From Gammaproteobacteria bacterium (GTDB lineage: Bacteria; Pseudomonadota; Gammaproteobacteria; Chromatiales; Chromatiaceae): 9,772 nucleotides of DNA. Below, piece after piece: positions 1 to 5,972 of this stretch. Positions within the stretch are counted from its first letter, which is position 1; each line of letters starts with the position of its first letter. The stretch is from contig JAGVUH010000043.1 in assembly GCA_019136395.1 (NCBI GenBank), positions 1 to 9,772 on the forward strand, given 5' to 3'. The notes under the pieces were generated by a model. That model searched no databases. It was not told the DNA's origin and was given only the letters and a program-made list of their open reading frames with translations. Made by a program: the position numbers and the translations under genes.

Positions 1-110
1 GGTCCTCCGGTTCTTCAAGCATTGTTTCCTCAAACCAGCCTCTCCAGGGCTCTATGAACGCGAGTTGGCGCCAATGTTGAGGGCCTACCTATGACTTTAA
101 CCGGACACCG
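1..110 (+). mobile_element. Right end of an insertion sequence inserted in cas5e (partial)
   Basis: This is the terminal part of a mobile element running off the left edge. A short + strand reading frame ends in TGA at 92-94. It is followed by a probable element end, about CTTTAACCGGACACC, and then by cas5e sequence that reads cleanly from base 112 rightwards on the minus strand. The family match of Cas5e stops exactly at this junction, which is the main evidence for insertion. The other end, the matching inverted repeat and any target-site duplication lie outside the window, so the exact boundary (108-111) and the IS family are not assigned. The codon use here is less GC-rich than in the neighbouring genes, which fits a foreign origin. 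Confidence 0.6.
2..94 (+). CDS. Probable transposase, C-terminal fragment (partial)
   Basis: This open frame enters from the left edge and ends at TGA 92-94, leaving 30 visible residues that finish in LYERELAPMLRAYL. No catalytic motif of a transposase is visible, because only the extreme C-terminus is present. The call rests on position: the frame ends about 15 bases before the point where cas5e homology resumes, as expected for a transposase gene at the edge of an insertion sequence. The family is not recognised. It could instead be another cargo gene of the element. Confidence 0.45.
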   Translation, partial: VLRFFKHCFLKPASPGLYERELAPMLRAYL

Positions 111-453
111 TTGCATCGCACAGATATTCCCGGCGCGTGACCAGCGGATAGGGGCTCAGCTGGCCGTCCGCCCGGCGCACCGGGGATACGGTGTGGAAAT
201 CGGTAATGATCGAGGCCCCATAGGGGCGGTGGGGGTCCTGATCGGCACGTACCGCCAGGCGGAATGACGCATCCAGGGCGCAGAGTTCCGCCCGCTGTTG
301 TCCGTCGATGCCGAGACAGGCGCCCAGCAGCCCGACCAGGCCGGAGCGGGTGGGGAAGGGCCGCACCGGCCGGCAGGTTTCCAGGGTATGGTCACCCCAG
401 GCCTGCATCGGCCCGACCAGTTTGAGGAGCAGGAAGCGGGACATGGCCGTCAT
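97..453 (-). pseudogene. cas5e: cas5e (casD), type I-E Cascade subunit, truncated by IS
   Basis: In type I-E Cascade, Cas5e binds the 5' handle of the crRNA and caps the Cas7 backbone. The frame starts at ATG 451-453 and shows the family N-terminus: [15 protein letters not shown], then FPTRSGLVGLLGACLGI around residues 42-58, then DFHTVSP and REYLCDA. Family members run to about 225-250 residues. Here the match ends after CDA (112-120), and a stop at 97-99, inside the inserted element, closes the frame at 118 residues. The last four residues come from the element. The start overlaps the ancestral cas7e stop by one base (TGATG), a typical cas operon junction. A second in-frame ATG at 442-444 is also possible. 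The catalytically important C-terminal half is missing from the window, so the gene is dead unless the rest restarts beyond the element. Confidence 0.85.
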
Positions 454-1694
454 CACTGGCCGTCCCGGACGATCCACTGTTCGAGCGCATCGAGGCTGGC
501 AGCACCGCCCGGCCCTCCAGCGGCACGCGGAAGCACACGGCCATCGGGTCGGTCCGGCTGTACATCCGCTGCATGTCGTCCCAATAGGCGAGCAGTCGGG
601 CGGCGGAGGGTTGCAGGAAGCCACCCTTGGCCTTGACCGGGTTCTCGAAGGCAGTGGCCAGGGATAGGGGTGTTTGACTGAAACTGGCGAGGACCAGATC
701 GGCGTGGTTATACGCAGCGAAGGCGCTCTGCTTGCTGCTGGGCACCTCGGTCGCCAGCAGATGGGCCACATGGCGGGCAACCTTCAGCGCCCGGGCGCGG
801 GGCGCGGCGCCCAGATTGCGCTGCAAGGTCCCCAGATCGAGGCAGGCGTAGCGATAGAACACGCCGGTGGAAAATTCCTGGGTCGAGATGTGCCCGGCGC
901 CCTGCTCGTCGAGGTCATCCATCGCCGTGAACCAGTCGATATCGGGCTCGCTGGAATGGGTGGTGAACGCGTGCGCGACGGACAGCGCCGCATGCACCGT
1001 GGTCATCAGGCCCGAGGTGGCCATGCGCCCGGAGACCGCGATATCGACCCTGATTGAAGGCCTGGCTGGTCGCCGGCGCCTGCCCCCGCAGCTGGCGGAC
1101 AATTTTCTTGTCGAGCTCTTCCTCTTCCAGCGCGCGCAGACTGGGCGGCGCTTTCGCCGGCTTGGTCTTCGCCTTGGCGTATTTCTCCAGCAGTTGGGCG
1201 TGACGGGCGGCGATTTTGGCGCATTCCTCCGCCGGCAACCCCTCGTCGAGCACCCGGGCCACCCGGCCACACAGTTCGCGGATCTCGACCACGCACCAGG
1301 GGGCCACGGCCTGTCCCTTTTCGCCCGCTGCCGCGGCATCCTCCGCGGCCGGGTCCGGCGCCTCCGCCTTCTCCTCCTCCGCCGGCACGCTGGCATTGGT
1401 GACGAACAGCCGGGCCGTCCGGCTGATGACCGCTTCCTCAAACTCGCCGGCCAACTGCGCCTGCAGGTGATCGGTGATCAGGGCGAGGTTACGGCTGCGG
1501 AAACTGGGCGTGCCGAGATGCACGCGATAGTATTCCGAGCGCCTCATCACCCGTTTCAGGGCCTGGCTGGTGATGCGCGTGCGCCGCACGCCGCCATACA
1601 GGACGGTCTTCTGCATCCCCAGGTCATCGCGGTTGAGGCAGGAAGCGTTATGCGAGATCAGGACGCTCAGGTTCAGATAGTTGTAGGCATTCAT
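453..1694 (-). pseudogene. cas7e: cas7e (casC), type I-E Cascade backbone subunit, two frameshifts
   Basis: Cas7e forms the six-copy crRNA-binding backbone of Cascade. ATG 1692-1694 has an AGGA Shine-Dalgarno sequence at 1704-1707, nine bases upstream. The first frame opens with the family signature (CLNRDDLGMQKTVLYGGVRR, then RITSQALKRVMRR) and runs to near 1050. There a C-run (1048-1050) breaks the frame, and the match resumes one frame over at [13 protein letters not shown], then [20 protein letters not shown] and [16 protein letters not shown]. Near 505-520 the frame breaks again. The third frame gives the natural-looking tail [14 protein letters not shown], with TGA at 453-455 overlapping the cas5e start. 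Residues about 125-150 form an alanine- and glutamate-rich, low-complexity insert not expected in E. coli Cas7e. Each frameshift fits a one-base indel in a C/G run. As it stands, no full-length protein can be made. Confidence 0.88.
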
Positions 1695-1703
1695 TGGCGG
1701 GTT

Positions 1704-1707
1704 TCCT
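1704..1707 (-). promoter_or_regulatory. Ribosome binding site of cas7e
   Basis: AGGA on the minus strand lies nine bases before the cas7e ATG at 1692-1694, within the 19-base gap after the cse1 stop at 1714-1716. It fixes the cas7e start. It also shows that this cse1-cas7e junction has its own translation signal and is not a torn edge in the middle of a gene. Confidence 0.6.
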
Positions 1708-1713
1708 GGCGGG

Positions 1714-3271
1714 TCAGGCCGCGGCGCGGCGCGGCGGGTGGGTGAAATAACCCTGCAGAATGCGGCGCTTGGCGGCTTCGCCCCAGAACAGCCGCACCGG
1801 CGCGAACGTGCCCCGGTCGAGCCGCAGTTCGGCGTGGATGAGTAACCGGCGCAGGGCGTGGAGATCCTCATCGGCGTGGGCGCGCACGGTATGGTGATAC
1901 GGGGCCACGGCCTGCTCGAACAGGGTGTAGGCCAGGCGGATGACCGCGTCGTTGAATTCCAGCATGGCCCGCTGGCGCTCGCGGCGGGTCATCTCGGTGA
2001 ACAGCGCATCCACCAGGGAGCGGCTGCCGTGGTCGAACTGCTGCTCGACCGCGTTCTGGAGTGAGGCGCCCAGTTGCTTGCTGGCGTAAAACACCTGTCC
2101 GCGAAGGATGTTGCGCACCGCCTGGGCGAAGGTCTGCCCGGCCTCCAGCTGGCGGCTGCCGGCATGGTCGGGCCAGTGGAGCGGCAGGGTGAACACCTTG
2201 TGGCGCCGTTCGCGCACCCGGCTTTGCCGGGTGCGATACCCGGACACCAGCAGGCGGATCAGCAGGGTCTCCGGGTGCTGCGCCTGGCCCTGCTGCACGA
2301 CCAGGGCGGGCTGATCGGTGCTGCCGGCCTGGAGATAGTGATTCAGCTGATGCCAGGTGGGCGTGCTGGTGTTGAAGATGCGGTAGCGCACCCGGACCGG
2401 CGCGCCTGGTGGAGGTCCCCCTGCTGCGTGCTGTGGGGGTGGAGCCAGCAGCCCATGACGCCAAAGGCAAAGGGCGCTTTGTTAAACGCCGGGACCAGGC
2501 GCGGGCTGTCGCCCTGACAGGCTTCGCAGCGCCCGCCCGCCGCCGTGGGCAGGAGTTCGACGTGGTGCGGTTGCCAGAACAGGCCGCGGATCAACCCGAT
2601 CTCCGCGGCGCGATACGTGGTCTGACGGCGCAGGGGGGTCGATCCAGGTCGGCGCCACCGGGTCCGTGGCCAGCGGGTAGTGCTGGCGGAGGGTGTCCTG
2701 GGACAGGACGTTGAGCCAGATCGTTTCGCGCAGGTGGCGCCCGGCGAGCAGGGTGATGATCGGTCCGTTGCCGCGCCGGGGGTTCTTGAAGCCCCCACCG
2801 AAACTGGGCGCGACACTGGCCTGATTGAACAGGGCAATGGACTTGCAGCGCGGGCAGACGTGGCGGATGGCGTCAACCGGGTTGAGAAAGGTCGGGGTGA
2901 TCCCTGCGGGAGGCCGACAAACAGTTTCTGGATCGGGTCGGCTCCGTGGCCGGCACGCCGCGGGTTTGCAAAAACGGGGTCTGGGGATGAAACAGCTCGA
3001 ACCAGTGGCGGTAGTCGCGGACCGTGGCGCGATACTCCGCCGGGGTCAGTGGGGTGCGCAGCCGCCGATGATAAGCGGCGCCATCGGCGGGGGTGAACAG
3101 GGTCCGGGTCAGGGCGCTGAGCAGCTGCAGGGCGGCGGCTTCCATGTCATCCCCCGCCAGGGACAGGGTGCGCGGCGTGTCTTGGGTCAGCAGGCTTGCG
3201 AGATCGATATCGCGGATCTCACCGGGCTCATGCACAGGAATTCAGGGGTCATCCAGCAGGTTCAGCAGCAC
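1714..3271 (-). pseudogene. cse1: cse1 (casA, cas8e), type I-E Cascade large subunit, multiply broken
   Basis: Cse1 recognises the PAM and recruits Cas3. The family N-terminus NLL-x-DPWIPV appears as NLLDDP-stop-IPV: TGA at 3242-3244 replaces the tryptophan codon. The frame then gives LSLAGDDMEAAALQLLSAL and HPQTPFLQTRGVPATE. Frameshifts at about 2938-2945 and 2900-2905 lead to DPIQKLFVGLPQG and then to CPRCKSIALFNQASVAPSFG, GGFKNPRRGNG and LRETIWLNVLSQDTL. A break in the G6 run 2633-2638 leads to AAEIGLIRGLFWQPHHVELL with a second CxxC pair (CEAC). A break in the C5 run 2417-2421 leads to the intact C-terminal half: GYRTRQSRVRERRHKVF and LFEQAVAPYHHTVRAHADE. The rebuilt length of about 519 residues matches the family (about 500). 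The original start is unclear: GTG at 3269-3271, or CTG at 3263-3265 in the place of the usual MNLL start, with GAGG five bases before it. Confidence 0.9.
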
Positions 3272-3305
3272 CTCACCCGGTCGTCAGACCGTGACGGGGA
3301 AACAG

Positions 3306-3347
3306 GGCGCCACGCGCCCGCCAGCGGTGGGCATGACGCGTGGCGTC
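3306..3347 (-). terminator. Inverted repeat, possible terminator after the beta-barrel genes
   Basis: Arms 3306-3318 and 3335-3347 pair over 11 consecutive positions (one G-U), then a mismatch and a further pair, around a 16-base loop. It lies 42 bases downstream of the barrel gene stop at 3389 and upstream of cse1, on the transcribed strand of both. On the minus strand the stem is followed by CTGTTTCCCC, which has only three T, so it is a weak intrinsic terminator at best. It may instead be a protein-binding palindrome or an mRNA 3'-end stabiliser. Confidence 0.35.
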
Positions 3348-3388
3348 AGAAATTAGCGGACGCCTGGGGCGCCCGCGGGGGGGCTGGC

Positions 3389-4027
3389 TTAGAAGGCGTA
3401 ACGCACGCCGGCGAACAGGTTGTGGGAGGCGTTGGTGATCTCGACGTCCTTGTCCCAGGGGCCGCCGGAAGAGAAGCGCAGGTCCTCGGTGGCGGCATAG
3501 CGGTAACCGGCGTCTAGATTCAGCTGCGGATTGACCGCAAAGCTCACGCCGAGGCTCAGGTGATAGGCGAAGACCACATCATTGTTATCCCAGTGTTCGC
3601 CACCTTCCAGAGCGAAGTCATTAAGCCGCACTTTGGCCAGGCCGACACCGCCGCCGAGGAAGGGGCTGAACTTGGTGCCGGTGGGGATATCGTAAAAGGC
3701 GCTGGCGAGGAAGGCGGTGCTGCTTACGTCGCCGTTCATCTTCGCTTCCGCGCCCATCATCTGCACTTTGTCGAGGTCGTTCTTCTGATAGGCCAGGCCG
3801 GCCTCGAAGCGCAGGCCATTGGCCAGCTGGTAGCCAAGGCCGGCGCTCAGCCCCAGGCCGCCATCGAAGCTAAAGTCCGCCCGTTCCGTGCCCGGGGCGG
3901 AGAGTTCGGCATCCACGGGCAACGACAGGCCGAGGGTGCCGGCGACATAGGGCCCGGGCGCACTCAGCGCGGCGCCGGACAGGGCGGAGAGGATGGCCAG
4001 AGTGGCGAGTTTGGGCATGAAGTTCAT
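3389..4027 (-). CDS. Outer-membrane beta-barrel protein (second of a tandem pair)
   Basis: The 212-residue protein has a Sec signal peptide (lysine at residue 6, hydrophobic stretch about 7-20, likely cleavage after ALSA at residue 23). It then shows alternating amphipathic strands, such as FEAGLAYQKND, FSPFLGGGVGLAKVRL, LNLDAGYRYAAT and SHNLFAGVRYAF. It ends in phenylalanine, the usual C-terminal signal for BAM-assisted insertion. The size and strand pattern fit a small eight-stranded OmpA-N/Opa-like barrel, but the exact family and ligand are unknown. ATG 4025-4027 is preferred over the ATG nine bases later because AGGA lies nine bases upstream of it. The gene follows its paralogue by 46 bases on the same strand, so the two are probably co-transcribed. 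It is intact, unlike the cas genes downstream. Confidence 0.82.
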   Translation of the reverse strand: MNFMPKLATLAILSALSGAALSAPGPYVAGTLGLSLPVDAELSAPGTERADFSFDGGLGLSAGLGYQLANGLRFEAGLAYQKNDLDKVQMMGAEAKMNGDVSSTAFLASAFYDIPTGTKFSPFLGGGVGLAKVRLNDFALEGGEHWDNNDVVFAYHLSLGVSFAVNPQLNLDAGYRYAATEDLRFSSGGPWDKDVEITNASHNLFAGVRYAF

Positions 4028-4073
4028 GAGTCGTGTTCCTGTATCAGGGTGGAGAAAGTGGCGCGGATCGCGT

Positions 4074-4718
4074 TCAGAAAGCGAACCGCAAACCGGCGTA
4101 AAGGTTATGGCTGGCGTGGCTCATGTCCGCCTGTTCCAGCGGCAGTTCGGCAGTGGCGTAATAGCGGTAGCCGAGGTCCAGTTTGACCTCGGGTGTCAGG
4201 TGGTAACTGGCGCCCAGGCCCAGCTGATAGGCAAAGACCGTCGTCCGCTCCGTGACGGCCTCCGCCGTGGCGCCGCTGCGAACCTGCGCGTCGTCGATCA
4301 CGACCCAGGCCACGCCCAAACCGCCCCCGATATACGGGGTGAAGGGGGTGGGGTTGTGCAGATCGTAATAGGCGCTGCCCAGCACGGAAAACCGGCGGGC
4401 ATCGCCCCGGCGGTTGTGCGGTTCGAGGGCGAAAGCGAATTTCGACAACGGCGTGGTCTGGTAGCCCAGTTCCCCCTCCAGGCGCACCCGCTCCGTGAGG
4501 TGAAAGCCCACGGCCGCGCTCACTGCCGCCCCCGGGTACAGGTCGCGATGCGCCGTCTCACCTCCGGGATACGTCAGCCGCGCCACGGCGGGATACGCCA
4601 GACCCAATTGCAGACTGGCGTAGCTTTCCGCCTGCACGGTTTGCAGGCCGCTCAGGAGGACGAGCGCGGCCGTCATCGGGCGGATGGAGCGCGGATTTTC
4701 CGGGCGGGTGAGGGGCAT
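4074..4718 (-). CDS. Outer-membrane beta-barrel protein (first of a tandem pair)
   Basis: The protein has 214 residues if it starts at ATG 4716-4718. A second ATG at 4674-4676 would give 200 residues and a tighter signal peptide. No clear Shine-Dalgarno sequence separates the two. The likely signal peptide ends at VQA (residue 30). Barrel strands follow, including RLEGELGYQTTPLS, FTPYIGGGLGVAWV, VKLDLGYRYYATAELPL and ASHNLYAGLRFAF, ending in phenylalanine. The spacing of LDLGYRY and SHNLYAGLRFAF mirrors LDAGYRY and SHNLFAGVRYAF in the downstream gene, so the two are paralogues from a tandem duplication that have since diverged considerably. The upstream region carries phased CTGACC repeats and a possible extended -10 element. 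The function is not determined; small barrels of this kind serve as adhesins, minor porins or stress-regulated envelope proteins. Confidence 0.8.
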   Translation of the reverse strand: MPLTRPENPRSIRPMTAALVLLSGLQTVQAESYASLQLGLAYPAVARLTYPGGETAHRDLYPGAAVSAAVGFHLTERVRLEGELGYQTTPLSKFAFALEPHNRRGDARRFSVLGSAYYDLHNPTPFTPYIGGGLGVAWVVIDDAQVRSGATAEAVTERTTVFAYQLGLGASYHLTPEVKLDLGYRYYATAELPLEQADMSHASHNLYAGLRFAF

Positions 4719-4760
4719 AAGCGACAGGTTGACCGGTGGGTAAATAACCCAACATGTCGC

Positions 4761-4770
4761 TATCCTATCA
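4761..4770 (-). promoter_or_regulatory. Possible extended -10 promoter element of the barrel operon
   Basis: On the minus strand 4770-4761 reads TGATAGGATA, which fits an extended -10 (TG, one base, then TAGGAT, matching TATAAT at four of six positions). It lies about 44 bases before ATG 4716-4718. At 17-bp spacing the -35 position (4785-4790) reads GTAAAC, a poor match. The first CTGACC repeat begins at that same position. A weak -35 next to a repeat array is typical of activator-dependent promoters, but this is inference from position only. Confidence 0.35.
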
Positions 4771-4789
4771 GATGGTTTTGTCGGGTTTA

Positions 4790-4825
4790 CTGACCGGTAC
4801 TGACCAAATCTGACCGGTCCTGACC
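4790..4825. repeat. Four CTGACC direct repeats at 10-bp spacing (operator-like)
   Basis: CTGACC occurs at 4790-4795, 4800-4805, 4810-4815 and 4820-4825, exactly 10 bp apart, so all four face the same side of the helix. The array can also be read as two 20-bp units, each CTGACCGGT-N-CTGACC followed by four variable bases. The perfect palindrome GACCGGTC (4812-4819) sits at the second unit. Another TGACCGG occurs at 4730-4736, near the barrel gene start. Regularly spaced direct repeats next to a weak -35 resemble sites for OmpR/PhoB-family response regulators, which bind as head-to-tail dimers on repeats of 10-11 bp. The regulator itself is not identified. Confidence 0.6.
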
Positions 4826-5058
4826 GCCGGTTGTCGGTCGCTTGCCGACCGTTGGCGCCCGGGAGCACGACTGCGCCGCGCTGGCCCGCCGTCCCCACCC
4901 CAGCGCCGGCGCTAGCCGCCGCCCCACGGTGCGCAACGCCGCACCGGCGGCAGGCGGCTGACTCAAGTCCCGTTTCCCGCTGGCATCATTACCGACTTTT
5001 TTTTATCATAGCGACGCCGTGGCTCCCACAGCCGCCTCCCCCTCACCGGACCACCCCC

Positions 5059-5958
5059 ATGCCCACCCACTACCTGCTGGTCGACTACGAGAACGTTAAA
5101 CGGGTTAACCCGACCCTCCTGGCCAGCGGTGACCACCACGTCATCCTGTTCCTCGGGCCGCAGGAGGACAAACTGCCGGTCGAGCTGGTGCTGGCCATGG
5201 AGCGCCTCGGCCCGCGCGGCCAGTACGTGCGGCTACGGACCCGTGGTCCGAACGCCCTGGATTTTCTGCTCTGCCATCATCTGGGCACCCTGATGACCCG
5301 CGCGCCACGGGCGCGGTTCCACGTCCTCTCCCGGGACACCGGCTTTGATCCCCTGCTCGCCCACCTGCGCGCGCAGGGCTATCACTGCGCGCGGGTGGCG
5401 ACGCTGGAGGAGCTTCCCGGGGCCAAGCCCCCCGGCGCGGTCCGTGGCGCTATCCCGGCGCTCCCCGCCCCCCCGCCGGCTGTTGCGGCGAAGGCGCCGG
5501 CGGTCGCGACGGACCCGGTGGCGCGTGCGGTGGCCCTGCTGCACAAATTCCCGCACAACAAGCCGGCCAGCGTCACCACCCTGCACGGCACCCTGCGTAA
5601 CCTGTGCGGCCCCCAGGCACCGCCGGAGCAGGCCGCGGCGCTCATCGACGCCCTGGTCGCGAAGGGCTATGTGCAGCTCACCGGTGAGGCGGTGACCTAC
5701 GCCCTGCCGCCCCCGCCCGGCCCGGCCCCCGTCCCGCCCGCGCCGGCCGACCCGGTTACCCGCGCGGTGGCCCTGCTGCATAAATTTCGGCATAACAAAC
5801 CGACCCGCGTCACCACCCTGCACGGTACCCTGCGCGCCCTGTGCCTCCCCCAGGCGCCGCCGGACCAGGTCACGGCGCTGCTCAACACCCTGGTCGCCCG
5901 CGGCTATGTCCAGCTCACGGGCGCGCGCGTGACCTATGCCTTACCGGCCGTGGGCTGA
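5059..5958 (+). CDS. PIN-like domain protein with duplicated C-terminal winged-helix-like domain
   Basis: The protein has 299 residues. The N-terminal domain (about 1-120) has the PIN/NYN-type layout: YLLVDYENV with Asp9 and Glu11, GPNALDFLL with Asp68, and SRDTGFDPLL with Asp93 and Asp97. These acidic residues could form a metal-dependent ribonuclease site. It fits the proteobacterial PIN-like family (PIN7-type in Pfam, from memory) that begins with the same YLLVDYENV. A Pro/Ala-rich linker follows. Then come two copies of a 66-residue domain, at 152-217 and 231-296, each ending GYVQLTG-x-x-VTYALP, 77 percent identical and joined by a Pro-rich spacer. Family members, as I recall them, carry one such OST-HTH-like domain, so the duplication is unusual. 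ATG 5059 is chosen because family proteins start just before this motif; no good Shine-Dalgarno sequence is visible. The substrate is unknown. It could be an RNA-processing enzyme or a toxin-like nuclease without a visible antitoxin. Confidence 0.8.
   Translation: MPTHYLLVDYENVKRVNPTLLASGDHHVILFLGPQEDKLPVELVLAMERLGPRGQYVRLRTRGPNALDFLLCHHLGTLMTRAPRARFHVLSRDTGFDPLLAHLRAQGYHCARVATLEELPGAKPPGAVRGAIPALPAPPPAVAAKAPAVATDPVARAVALLHKFPHNKPASVTTLHGTLRNLCGPQAPPEQAAALIDALVAKGYVQLTGEAVTYALPPPPGPAPVPPAPADPVTRAVALLHKFRHNKPTRVTTLHGTLRALCLPQAPPDQVTALLNTLVARGYVQLTGARVTYALPAVG
5512..5946 (+). repeat. Tandem in-frame duplication inside the PIN-like gene
   Basis: The two 198-bp units are 5512-5709 and 5749-5946, with a period of 237 bp (79 codons), including a 13-residue proline-rich spacer. 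By hand alignment 51 of 66 residues are the same. Conserved blocks are RAVALLHKF, HNKP, VTTLHGTLR, PQAPP and GYVQLTG. The differences include many conservative changes (Glu/Asp, Lys/Arg, Ile/Leu), which suggests selection for function in both copies after duplication. Confidence 0.9.
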
Positions 5959-5972
5959 GCCCGCTCAACGGC
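5947..5972. other. Hairpin spanning both stop codons of the convergent gene pair
   Basis: GGGC-TGA-GCCC (5952-5962) is a perfect 4-bp stem with the PIN gene stop codon in its loop. Outer arms GCCGT (5947-5951) and ACGGC (5968-5972) can extend it to 9 bp around a 5-base bulge that holds part of the dnaE stop. There is no T-run on either side. Since the two genes are only 6 bases apart, any 3'-end signal must lie inside coding sequence, and this is the only candidate seen. It may be chance in GC-rich DNA. Confidence 0.25.

Larger units (their letters stand above)
4719..5058. other. Divergent intergenic region between the barrel operon and the PIN-like gene
   Basis: This gap of 340 bases holds no convincing gene. 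The barrel-side half contains the possible promoter and the CTGACC repeat array described separately. A short inverted repeat, GTCGG / CCGAC at 4833-4837 and 4845-4849 with a 7-base loop, lies further out. The PIN-side half is GC-rich except for an AT-rich patch at 4996-5010 with eight T followed by ATCATA. This patch may include a weak -10 (TATCAT, 5004-5009) for the PIN-like gene, but no matching -35 is visible. Open frames that run across this region from either gene are GC-driven extensions without family support. Confidence 0.55.

Noticed and set aside
97..453. Cas5 fused to an HNH nuclease (cas3-less I-E variant)
   Set aside because: Absence of cas3 suggested it, but the C-terminal half of Cas5 is outside the window and nothing resembling HNH is visible.
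298..2517. + strand open frames across the cas region
   Set aside because: The opposite strand has clear, if broken, Cascade family matches throughout. The + frames are compositional shadows.
453..3271. Sequencing error as the sole cause of the cas frameshifts
   Set aside because: Many shifts are in C/G runs, so some error is possible. However, the nonsense codon, the IS insertion and the absence of frameshifts in dnaE and the other genes point to true decay. I keep it as a check, not as the explanation.
3285..3350. Possible CRISPR repeat near cse1, from a GGGGAAAC string (3296-3303) and a palindrome
   Set aside because: Only one copy of each is present, with no regular spacers, and the palindrome does not match the usual I-E repeat core. 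I treat it as a stem-loop only.
4719..4898. N-terminal extension of the first barrel protein
   Set aside because: It would place the CTGACC repeat array and the promoter candidate inside coding sequence and would bury the signal peptide.
4996..5005. Run of eight T as an intrinsic terminator
   Set aside because: No GC-rich hairpin lies directly before it on the + strand, and no + strand gene ends upstream. It is more likely part of an AT-rich promoter patch.
4831..5058. 76-residue N-terminal extension of the PIN-like protein
   Set aside because: The extension is Pro/Ala/Arg-rich low-complexity sequence without family support. The domain begins right after ATG 5059.
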